Source of the DNA: DASXMX01 sp036794395
GTDB taxonomy: Bacteria > Planctomycetota > Phycisphaerae > Tepidisphaerales > Tepidisphaeraceae
Assembly: GCA_036794395.1 (NCBI GenBank)
Contig: DAIRGS010000356.1
Coordinates: 1-7,256 of the forward strand
Reading direction: 5' to 3'
Length of the DNA stretch: 7,256 nucleotides
Shown here: positions 1 through 5,975 of the stretch, piece after piece
Layout of the letters: each line of letters starts with the position of its first letter
How positions within the stretch are numbered: the stretch's first letter is position 1
Position numbers and translations under genes: made by a program
Notes under the pieces: generated by a model
What the model saw: the letters and a program-made list of their open reading frames with translations, nothing else
Told to the model about the DNA's origin: nothing
The model's database searches: none

Positions 1-25
1 TGGATCGCAAACACCCCCCTCCCTA

Positions 26-51
26 CCCTCCCCCGGCGTACCGGGAGAGGG
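26..51. repeat. GC-rich inverted repeat, possible terminator or REP-like hairpin
   Basis: Positions 26-36 and 41-51 are inverted copies that pair over 11 positions with one mismatch (C31 against A46) around the 4-base loop CGTA. The form, CCCTC...GAGGG closing on CCGG, resembles short intergenic hairpins common in bacterial genomes. It lies about 65 bp beyond the stop of the last gene of the minus-strand kinase/dioxygenase run, so it could end that transcript. There is no T-run on its minus-strand 3' side, so a standard intrinsic terminator is not proven. A REP-like repeat is the alternative. Confidence 0.45.
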
Positions 52-117
52 AAGAAAGGGCGGCCGCCGAAACTGTCACGCACCCGAGCAGGGTCTAAAA
101 CATTTCGGCATTGCCTA

Positions 118-348
118 TCACACCGTCTTCGCCTCTGTAATCTGCCCCATTAAAAACTTCACCAACAAAACCTGACCCACCGCCGGTGGCGCGCTTAGCG
201 CGTGTTGCGGCACGCGCAGGGACATCACATTCCCTTCCGTGTCGTTCGTTCGCACGGCGTGCAGCTCAAAATACTGATCGCCGTGAATCGTAAATGGATT
301 GACGGCTTCCACGCGCACCGTCCAGCTTCCGATCATCGGGGGTTGCAT
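118..348 (-). CDS. Small hypothetical protein, last gene of the pfkB-phyH run
   Basis: This encodes a 76-residue protein that I do not recognise. It has no signal peptide, membrane segment or cysteine. It reads as a small beta-rich protein: alternating hydrophobic stretches lie around residues 9-16, 27-33, 41-46 and 58-66, which would suit a small barrel or OB-like fold, but that is only an impression. The ATG start is well supported by a GAGGAG Shine-Dalgarno sequence 5 nt upstream (354-359). The gene overlaps the end of the dioxygenase gene by 16 bp, which suggests translational coupling and a shared mRNA. The ribosome site and overlap make a real gene likely despite its small size. Function is unknown; a partner or accessory of the dioxygenase is inference from position only. 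Confidence 0.7.
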   Translation of the reverse strand: MQPPMIGSWTVRVEAVNPFTIHGDQYFELHAVRTNDTEGNVMSLRVPQHALSAPPAVGQVLLVKFLMGQITEAKTV

Positions 349-1088
349 CGCAGCTCCTCATCATCAATTCGCTCATGCCATTCTACACATGCCGGCAAAG
401 CGCTTCGCGACGCATACTCCAGATGAATCACCCGCCGATGCCCCGGCACGCTGGCCACCGACGAAGCATGGAGCAGCAATGGTCGCATCAGTACAACTCC
501 CCCGGCTTGAACCATGCAACTCACTGACTTCACGTTTTGCCGCCAAGTCTTCACGCCTTCCGACGAAATAAATCCGCCGCCATGAGATCCCGGCAAAACC
601 TGTAACGGCCCATTCTCCATCCCGCAGTCATCCAGGTGCAGCCGGATCGTCAACATCTTCTCCAGAACGCTCGCCGGAGGCTGCACATGCACAACACCCG
701 CCTTTCGCAACCACGGCCCAAACCCAGGCACTTCCACCTGCTCGCGCACGGCAATCGACACATCCTGATGCCACGGCACCTTCCAGTTCGCTCCAGCTGT
801 CTTATCGAAAAACAAACCCCGCACCACGCGAGCCCCGGCCCCAAGCGCGGGCTCAACCAACCTGCCAAGCAATTCTGATGACGCTAACTCCCGGACCTCA
901 GCGGCAACCGAAAGCAGATTCCGAATTGCGTACGTCCTGGCGTTTCGCGCGCGTACTCCATGGCCATCGCTCAAAGCGCGAACGCAACCAATCAGCCGTT
1001 GAACGTCTGCCTGATTGATTACGTCGGAAATGATCGCATACCCATTGACGTCCAGCGCGCGTATCCACTTTGGATTGGGATGTCGCAT
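333..1088 (-). CDS. Phytanoyl-CoA dioxygenase (PhyH) family protein
   Basis: This encodes a predicted cytoplasmic Fe(II)/2-oxoglutarate-dependent oxygenase of 251 residues, a normal length for the family. The iron triad is visible: His107 and Asp109 in the WHQD motif, and distal His207 in the LLLHAS segment. Arg218/Arg219 lie 11-12 residues after it, where the family binds the 2-oxoglutarate carboxylate. A conserved LDDCGMENGPLQVLPGSHGG stretch (152-171) is typical of PhyH proteins. These enzymes hydroxylate or otherwise oxidise small molecules; the substrate cannot be read from sequence. I chose the ATG at 1088, 2 bp after the stop of the kinase gene. A longer reading from a TTG at 1157 would overlap the kinase gene by 67 bp and adds residues unlike the family. 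No strong Shine-Dalgarno is seen, so it is probably translated by coupling to the kinase gene. Its 3' end overlaps the next small gene. Confidence 0.88.
   Translation of the reverse strand: MRHPNPKWIRALDVNGYAIISDVINQADVQRLIGCVRALSDGHGVRARNARTYAIRNLLSVAAEVRELASSELLGRLVEPALGAGARVVRGLFFDKTAGANWKVPWHQDVSIAVREQVEVPGFGPWLRKAGVVHVQPPASVLEKMLTIRLHLDDCGMENGPLQVLPGSHGGGFISSEGVKTWRQNVKSVSCMVQAGGVVLMRPLLLHASSVASVPGHRRVIHLEYASRSALPACVEWHERIDDEELRCNPR
354..359 (-). promoter_or_regulatory. Shine-Dalgarno GAGGAG for the 76-residue protein
   Basis: On the minus strand GAGGAG sits 5 nt before the ATG at 348, inside the 3' end of the dioxygenase gene. It fixes the start of the small gene and is the best ribosome site in the three-gene run. 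Confidence 0.7.
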
Positions 1089-1090
1089 TT

Positions 1091-2020
1091 TTAAAGCCGG
1101 GCCAACGTTTGCTCGAATGATTGCACCCCCGTGCTTGCCCCCAGTGCCGTGCAGCAATCGGCCGCGGCACGATTGGCAAATCGAGCCATTTTCTCCAGAG
1201 GCATTCCGCGGAGTAATCCTGTGATCAAGCCGCCGAACCAGGTGTCGCCCGCGCCCGTGGTATCCACCGCGCGAATCGGATACGCCGGTGCCGTAACCGC
1301 CCGGCTTCCGTCATCCAAGTAGCATCCCTGCGCATCAAGCTTGATGCCGATCAGCCCCCGCTTCATGTACCGCCGAAATCGCGCCACCATGCGGACAGGA
1401 TCCGTTTCCCCCGTCAACGCCGCCGCCTCCGTTCGACTCGGCGCAAAAACATCCAGGAACGGCAAGATCGGTTCGAGGGCTTCCCACGATCCCGTTGGAT
1501 TCACCGTGTCCAAGGCAATCTTGGTTTGGGGCGCGAGTTCTTTCAGCTCTGCCAACACCTTTGGCAGATCCGGAGTAAGCCTGGGCAGCAGGCCGAAATA
1601 GCCGATCAATACACAACTGCACTTTTGGAAAATCGGAAAGCACCTTCGGAACGCCTGGGCGTCCAACAGCGCCGTCACTCCCGGCACGTGAAAGAAGACC
1701 CGCTCGCCGCCCGGCTCAACTGCCACAATCGAGCTGCTGGTTTGCGCCCCCGTATTCTCAAACACCCCCGAAGTATCCAGCCTGGCCTGCACCATCGCTT
1801 CGACTGCCGCCGACCCAAGAATGTCGCGCCCCACCAATCCCGTCGCGGCCACCTTCAACCCAAGCTTCGCCATCGCGATGCCCGAGTTGCATACATTCCC
1901 CCCTGTCGTCAACGTGATCGAGTTGGTAATCACCAACCCCCCGGGCGCCGGCGGATGACGCAGGTCCATCGGCTCAGAAATCAGATCCGCGACGATCAAT
2001 CCAAAAACTGCGGCGTCCAT
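1091..2020 (-). CDS. PfkB-family carbohydrate/nucleoside kinase
   Basis: This encodes a ribokinase-like sugar or nucleoside kinase, about 309 residues from the ATG at 2020, which matches the usual size of 300-330. The N-terminal PfkB signature region is seen as TTGGNVCNSG at about residues 38-47. The C-terminal signature DTTGAGD lies at about 253-259: GAGD forms the anion hole and the last Asp is the expected catalytic base. The NPTGSWE (about 174-180) and APSRTEA (about 193-199) segments are typical of the ATP-binding half. Substrate within the family cannot be told. The frame is also open upstream to a TTG at 2059, but the ATG fits the usual family N-terminus better; neither has a clear Shine-Dalgarno. 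It is probably the first gene of a run with the dioxygenase (2 bp downstream) and a small protein, so its sugar may belong to the same pathway. Confidence 0.93.
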   Translation of the reverse strand: MDAAVFGLIVADLISEPMDLRHPPAPGGLVITNSITLTTGGNVCNSGIAMAKLGLKVAATGLVGRDILGSAAVEAMVQARLDTSGVFENTGAQTSSSIVAVEPGGERVFFHVPGVTALLDAQAFRRCFPIFQKCSCVLIGYFGLLPRLTPDLPKVLAELKELAPQTKIALDTVNPTGSWEALEPILPFLDVFAPSRTEAAALTGETDPVRMVARFRRYMKRGLIGIKLDAQGCYLDDGSRAVTAPAYPIRAVDTTGAGDTWFGGLITGLLRGMPLEKMARFANRAAADCCTALGASTGVQSFEQTLARL

Positions 2021-2048
2021 GGGAAATTCATTATTGAATTCTGAATGC

Positions 2049-2062
2049 TGATTGCGCAATCA
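2049..2062. promoter_or_regulatory. 14-bp perfect palindrome upstream of the kinase gene
   Basis: TGATTGCGCAATCA is identical on both strands and lies 28 bp upstream of the kinase ATG, in the 90-bp spacer after the preceding small gene. A second weaker inverted repeat (ATTCA, four bases, TGAAT) sits between it and the start codon. The position suits an operator for a dimeric regulator of the three-gene run. No convincing -35/-10 pair was found beside it, so the regulatory role is inference. Confidence 0.35.
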
Positions 2063-2110
2063 AAACGCCCAATTCGCATCCTACTTTACACTCAGCACCC
2101 AGCCCCCTCT

Positions 2111-2365
2111 TCATTCCGTATCAATATGACTAAACGCGTCCAAAATAAGTGTGGTGAGCTCGCCGTCTTCCTTACGGATCTTCAATCGGTCGAGCCAGAG
2201 CTTGTCGCCTTTGGAGTGGGCATACCAGCTGCCGGTCTGTTGCTGATCATAAGACACCACCGTCCCGCGCACCTCGCTGGTCCACGTATGATCGCGAGCG
2301 GCAATCTGCTGTGTCACTCGAACCCGAGCGCCGGGCACAAGCTGGCTACGAAGAGACTCTTGCAT
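2111..2365 (-). CDS. Small conserved hypothetical protein (84 residues)
   Basis: This encodes a protein of about 84 residues, probably cytoplasmic, with no signal peptide or membrane segment. It contains a distinctive run: RVTQQIAARD (residues 16-25), GSWYAHSKGDKLWLDRL (41-57) and DGELTTLILD (63-72). I recall similar small proteins of unknown function in planctomycete genomes, often annotated only as hypothetical; that is memory, not a search. I chose the ATG at 2365 (MQESLRS...) because the recalled family begins there. The frame is open upstream to an ATG at 2470, which would add 35 residues of non-family-like sequence; neither start has a clear Shine-Dalgarno. It lies about 155 bp after pyrG and 90 bp before the kinase gene, so operon membership is uncertain. 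Regular beta-strand-like alternation suggests a small barrel, but no function can be assigned. Confidence 0.68.
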   Translation of the reverse strand: MQESLRSQLVPGARVRVTQQIAARDHTWTSEVRGTVVSYDQQQTGSWYAHSKGDKLWLDRLKIRKEDGELTTLILDAFSHIDTE

Positions 2366-2520
2366 GCCGGGCAAGGTAAGGGCATTACCCCAAAACGTCA
2401 AAGGCCGCGCATGTAGCGTAATCGCGTTAACCTTAGATCGAGACTCCGGGGCTACTGCGCAACGAAGCATTTCGGACCCACTTCACATTCGACAGTAAAC
2501 TCACATCAAATCTCGAACCT

Positions 2521-4272
2521 TTACACCAACTCCACGCGCTCGCGTTTGGGGCTCTTGCGCGTGTACTCCGTCGCCGCCTTGATAAACCCAAGGAACAACG
2601 GCTGCGGCCGCAATGGCCGGCTTGTCAGCTCCGGGTGCGCCTGCGTGCCCACAAAATACGGATGAACACTTTGGGGCAGTTCAAGCAACTGCATGATCGG
2701 CTGCGTCGGGTGCTTGCCGCTGAAAATCATGCCGTGCTGCTCGATCGTGGAAATGTACTTTGGATCCACTTCATACCGATGCCGGAAACGCAGCCGGATG
2801 CGCGTCGCGTTATCAAACAGCCGCGACACATACGACCCGGCCTTCAGTTCCACTTCCTTCCCGCCCAGCCGCATATTCCCGCCAAGGCCTTCAATCTTCT
2901 TCTGCTCAGGCAACACCGCGATTACCGGATTCTGGCAGTTGGGCTCGAATTCGCTGCTTCCCGCACCGGGGATATTGCACACGTTTCTCGCGTATTCGAT
3001 CACCGCCATCTGGAAGCCCAGACACAGTCCCAGGAAAGGAACCCCGGCCTCGCGGGCATACCGAATACACTCGATCTTTCCCTCAGTTCCGCGCACCCCA
3101 AACCCGCCCGGCACAATGATGCCTTGGCAATCTTCCAGCCGTCTCTCGACGTTTGAACGATCAATCGCCGTTGTATCCAGCCACCGCAATTGAACGTTCA
3201 CCCCCAACTGCACGCCGCAATGCTCGGATGCCTTGATGATGCTGGCATACGCATCCCGCAACGAGGTGTATTTCCCGGTGACCGCGATCGTCACTTCCTT
3301 ATTCGCCTTGCCGATCCGATCCACGAACCAGCGCCATTTCATTCGCGCCTGATCCTCATTCCGCTGGTTCACCCGATCGTGCATATCCAACAGCGTGAGC
3401 ACTTCCCGATCCATCCCGGCCTCCCGCAGCGTCTCGGGGATCAGGTAAATGCTTTCGACATCGTGCATCGACACCACTCGCCGCATGGGCACATTGGTGT
3501 ACATCGAAATCTTCTCGCGAACCTTCTCTTTCACCGGACTGGATGCCCTGCACGCAATAATGTGCGGCATGATCCCCACTTCCATCAGCCGCTTGATCCC
3601 CAATTGCGCGGCTTTCGATTTCTGCTCTCCCAGCGCATTAGGCTCGAGAATGTAAGTCAGCGCGACAAATACCACCGAACCTTCGCCCTCCTCATAAGCC
3701 AGTTGTCGACACGCCTCGAGGTAATGCGCGTTCTCATAGTCGCCCACCGTCCCACCCACCTCGACAAACACCACATCCGCATTGCTCTTCACTGCCAGCT
3801 CGCGCAGCCGGAGCTTGATCTCACCGGTCACATGCGGAATCGCCTGCACATCCCTTCCCAGATAGCTCCCCTCCCGCTCCTTCTTGAGCACCGCCGACAT
3901 GATCTGGCCATTGGTCGTGAAGTTCGCCGCCGACAGGTCCTGATCAAGCAGCCGTTCGTAGGTGCCCAGATCCATGTCGGTTTCCATGCCGTCATCCAGC
4001 ACGAACACCTCGCCATGGCGGTACGGATTCAGCGTCCCCGAATCGATGTTGTAATACCCCTCCATCTTGATCGGCGCCACCTTCAGCCCCTTATCCTGAA
4101 GCAGCTTCGCCAGCGACGAAGAGAAAATCCCCTTGCCCAGCCCACTCATGACCGTGCCCACGACGATCACATACTTGTGATGGCCAGGCCGGTACCCCTC
4201 CGGCATCGGCGTGTAAAACTCCGTCTCTTCGGTCGATTGCCCAATCTTTGCCAGCAAGTCTTCATTACTCAT
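2521..4272 (-). CDS. pyrG: CTP synthase (glutamine-hydrolysing), divergent type
   Basis: This cytoplasmic enzyme makes CTP from UTP, ATP and glutamine, the last step of pyrimidine nucleotide synthesis. It has 583 residues; the E. coli enzyme has 545. The synthetase domain (about 33-300) holds the P-loop SGLGKG (Lys47), Mg ligands Asp101 and Glu171, and the UTP/CTP loop GGTVGDYE (173-180). The glutaminase domain (about 326-572) has an intact triad: Cys417 in LGLCLGFQ, and His546 and Glu548 in AHPE. The GTP-lid segment PGGFGVRGTEGK (388-399) and RHRYEV (497-502) are present. The protein is unusual in two places: the normally strict KLDPYINVDPGT loop reads KMEGYYNIDSGT (69-80), and the UTP motif KTKPTQ reads KSKAAQ (218-223). 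About 32 extra residues precede the first strand. The ATG at 4272 has AAGGGA 6 nt upstream; a TTG at 4320 is less likely. Its neighbour kdsB uses CTP. Confidence 0.96.
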   Translation of the reverse strand: MSNEDLLAKIGQSTEETEFYTPMPEGYRPGHHKYVIVVGTVMSGLGKGIFSSSLAKLLQDKGLKVAPIKMEGYYNIDSGTLNPYRHGEVFVLDDGMETDMDLGTYERLLDQDLSAANFTTNGQIMSAVLKKEREGSYLGRDVQAIPHVTGEIKLRLRELAVKSNADVVFVEVGGTVGDYENAHYLEACRQLAYEEGEGSVVFVALTYILEPNALGEQKSKAAQLGIKRLMEVGIMPHIIACRASSPVKEKVREKISMYTNVPMRRVVSMHDVESIYLIPETLREAGMDREVLTLLDMHDRVNQRNEDQARMKWRWFVDRIGKANKEVTIAVTGKYTSLRDAYASIIKASEHCGVQLGVNVQLRWLDTTAIDRSNVERRLEDCQGIIVPGGFGVRGTEGKIECIRYAREAGVPFLGLCLGFQMAVIEYARNVCNIPGAGSSEFEPNCQNPVIAVLPEQKKIEGLGGNMRLGGKEVELKAGSYVSRLFDNATRIRLRFRHRYEVDPKYISTIEQHGMIFSGKHPTQPIMQLLELPQSVHPYFVGTQAHPELTSRPLRPQPLFLGFIKAATEYTRKSPKRERVELV

Positions 4273-4278
4273 TTCAGA

Positions 4279-4284
4279 TCCCTT
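4279..4284 (-). promoter_or_regulatory. Shine-Dalgarno AAGGGA for pyrG
   Basis: AAGGGA on the minus strand lies 6 nt before the ATG at 4272. It supports that start over the in-frame TTG at 4320, which would add 16 residues of unlikely composition. Confidence 0.6.
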
Positions 4285-4331
4285 CAATAGCGCACTACCC
4301 GAGGCGAAGCGATTAACCAACGAACGAATTC

Positions 4332-4486
4332 ATTAACCACAGAGGGCACAGAGGTCACAGAGAACACAGAGAAGAAATACTCACGCAAAAAAATCAGCTC
4401 ATTCCTGTAATCCAATTACCCTGAAATCAATCCTCTTGGATTTCTCTGTGCCTTCCTCTGTGTTCTCTGTGCCCTCTGTGGTTAAT
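4332..4486. repeat. Inverted-repeat element of CCACAGAGG type between kdsB and pyrG
   Basis: Two arms of about 46 bp (4332-4377 and 4441-4486) are inverted copies around an AT-richer core of about 64 bp. The outer 22 bases, ATTAACCACAGAGGGCACAG plus AG, match perfectly; the inner halves are built from shuffled CACAGAG units and match in a shifted register. Such CCACAGAGG repeats are, from memory, common in intergenic DNA of planctomycetes and other environmental bacteria. The element has no ORF, so it looks like a MITE-like or REP-like repeat. Read from the minus strand, the right arm contains the kdsB stop codon TAA (4482-4484). The arms could fold into a long hairpin in a kdsB-pyrG transcript, acting as a processing site or terminator; that is inference. 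Confidence 0.8.
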
Positions 4487-5231
4487 CTTTCTTAACTTCC
4501 CGCCGCAAATATCGTCCGACAAAGTCCTCATACTGCTCCGGCGTGTCAATTCCGTGCGTCGCGTGCCGGACGATCAAAACATATATCGACTTGCCATGTT
4601 CCAGCGCACGCAATTGCTCCAGCTTCTCCACCTGTTCCAGCGGAGTGGGCGGCAAGGAGCTGAACTGCAACAAAAAATCACGACGGTACGCGTAAATCCC
4701 CAGATGGAGATAATACGGCAACAAAGGCGCCGACGTCGAATCGCGATGAAATGGAATCACAGATCGCGAAAAATACAGCGCCCGCCCCTCCAGACTCAAC
4801 ACCACCTTCACCAGATTCGGATCCTTTGGATCGGCCGCATCGGCAAATCGGGTTGCCGCCGTCGCCATGTCATCTGAAGACGTTGCAAGCCGATCGATCA
4901 GCGCATCAATCGTGTCCGGCTCAATTTCCGGCTCATCTCCCTGCACATTCACAATGATCGATTCATTTAATCCCCGCGCCACCTCGGCCACCCGATCCGT
5001 CCCGCTCTGGTGGCTGGCGCTGGTCATCACGCAGCGCGTCTCAAACGGACGCAGCGCATCGACGATCCGTTGATCGTCCGTCGCAACAATTACATCCCGT
5101 ACCAGACTGCACTTGCGCGCCTGCTCAACCACATGCTGGACCAATGGTTTGCCAGTCCGAGCGGCGAGAATTTTGGCGGGAAAGCGGGTGGAACCAAAGC
5201 GGGCGGGAATGACTACAATTGCGGGCTTCAA
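4482..5231 (-). CDS. kdsB: 3-deoxy-manno-octulosonate cytidylyltransferase (CMP-Kdo synthetase)
   Basis: This cytoplasmic enzyme joins Kdo to CMP using CTP and releases pyrophosphate, activating Kdo for transfer to lipid A. It has 249 residues, the normal length. Clear family motifs are the nucleotide-binding IPARFGSTRFPAK (8-20), SGTDR (76-80), NVQGDEP (95-101, metal-binding Asp99), YFSRSVIPF (153-161), HLGIYAYRR (176-184), the hallmark EQVEKLEQLRALEHG (199-213) and GIDTPEQYE (227-235, Asp229). The start codon is TTG at 5229-5231: an in-frame TAA lies seven codons upstream (5250-5252), no ATG, GTG or other TTG intervenes, and any internal start would delete the IPAR motif. No good Shine-Dalgarno is seen. 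A consensus-like promoter lies directly upstream, implying a very short leader. The stop codon lies inside a repeat arm that precedes pyrG. The gene implies an LPS-like outer membrane. Confidence 0.95.
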   Translation of the reverse strand: MKPAIVVIPARFGSTRFPAKILAARTGKPLVQHVVEQARKCSLVRDVIVATDDQRIVDALRPFETRCVMTSASHQSGTDRVAEVARGLNESIIVNVQGDEPEIEPDTIDALIDRLATSSDDMATAATRFADAADPKDPNLVKVVLSLEGRALYFSRSVIPFHRDSTSAPLLPYYLHLGIYAYRRDFLLQFSSLPPTPLEQVEKLEQLRALEHGKSIYVLIVRHATHGIDTPEQYEDFVGRYLRREVKKD

Positions 5232-5242
5232 ACCGCAGAGCG

Positions 5243-5271
5243 ACTCTACTTATCGACCCCAGTGCTGTCAA
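5243..5271 (-). promoter_or_regulatory. Probable sigma-70-type promoter of kdsB
   Basis: On the minus strand a perfect -35 box TTGACA (5266-5271) is followed after exactly 17 bp by TAGAGT (5243-5248), a 4 of 6 match to the -10 consensus. Initiation 6-7 nt further would fall near 5236, only about 5 nt before the TTG start of kdsB. The transcript would then be almost leaderless. Prediction by eye only. Confidence 0.5.
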
Positions 5272-5975
5272 ACCCTGCAAATCTCACCGACAACAGCGTT
5301 ATCAGGATCGCGCTTTTGCCCAGCGCTTACGCCCGCGCAATCGAGGACGGGGACCCATCGCCACAGAATCACGAGTACTCCCGTCTCACAAACGACTCAG
5401 TTTACCCTCGAGCGGGTGACGGCAGTCGAGATTGCCGGGGGATACGTCAAGAAGGAAGGTGAAGATTTGGGATAAAGTGCGAAGGGTGTGATTCGTTTGG
5501 GAGGTAAGGTTGGATTTTGCAGTCGAGTTGGAAAGAGGAAGATTTGGGGAGATATGCTGGCGCTGAGAGCTGCGGGCATGAAAGCTTTCCCCGGAGTAAA
5601 GGGGCCGCTCTTCACGGCGGTGTCGAAACAGCCTTGGGGATTGAAAATAAGACAATTGGGAATCGCTTGTGCGATGCGGGACGGTTTGGGGGGCGGTGTT
5701 GGTGATCGAGTGTCGTGTAATCGACCGCTGCGCCGCGTCCTGCTGCGGGATCAACGTCCTTGCCACGGGCGGGAGAAGCGGCGCGAATGAGGGAAGTTGT
5801 ATGCTTGCCCGTCATGGCCGTTGCTGCTGCGCGATGGACGCGGCTTGGCCTGGGGGATGGGTGATTGTCGTTCGCCCTCGGAAGCGAAGGGCGAGAGGGG
5901 AACTTCAATGTGGGGGCGAGAGCGACCGGCTGGGTGACCGAAAACGGCTATGGGTTGGTGATGGGCTCGCCGTGG
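5272..5975. other. Gene-poor spacer of about 700 bp
   Basis: No convincing gene is seen on either strand. The open frames present (for example 5386-5766 minus and 5669-6049 plus) translate to low-complexity, Arg/Ser/Cys-biased sequence with no motif, and they overlap one another. The word GAAGATTTGGG occurs twice (5461-5471 and 5538-5548), and a good hairpin lies at 5872-5894. No tRNA-like cloverleaf was recognised. It could be decayed coding sequence or hold a non-coding RNA; nothing decides this. Confidence 0.5.
5872..5894. repeat. Stem-loop in the gene-poor spacer
   Basis: TCGCCCTCG (5872-5880) pairs with CGAAGGGCGA (5885-5894) around the loop GAAG, giving nine base pairs with a single bulged A. 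No T-run follows on either strand, so a simple terminator is unlikely. It may be part of a repeat family or a structured RNA. Confidence 0.4.

Noticed and set aside
1089..1157. TTG at 1157 as start of the dioxygenase gene
   Set aside because: It would overlap the kinase gene by 67 bp and add residues unlike PhyH proteins; the ATG at 1088 lies 2 bp after the kinase stop.
1526..2044. Plus-strand frame of 172 codons opposite the kinase gene
   Set aside because: Arg/His/Gln-rich antisense translation with no family features; the minus-strand kinase carries both PfkB signatures.
2021..2059. TTG at 2059 as start of the kinase gene
   Set aside because: It adds 13 polar residues before the usual family N-terminus and has no better ribosome site than the ATG at 2020.
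3190..4290. Long plus-strand frame of 366 codons opposite pyrG
   Set aside because: It is antisense to an unmistakable CTP synthase gene, its translation is His/Arg/Leu-rich without motifs, and such frames are common opposite GC-rich genes.
4332..4486. CTP- or pyrimidine-sensing attenuator in front of pyrG
   Set aside because: The structure is explained by a known type of dispersed repeat; no leader peptide, G-rich initiation site or protein-binding motif was seen.
5386..5766. Minus-strand frame of 126 codons in the gene-poor spacer
   Set aside because: Ser/Thr/Arg/Gln-rich composition, no motif and no ribosome site; it looks like chance openness.
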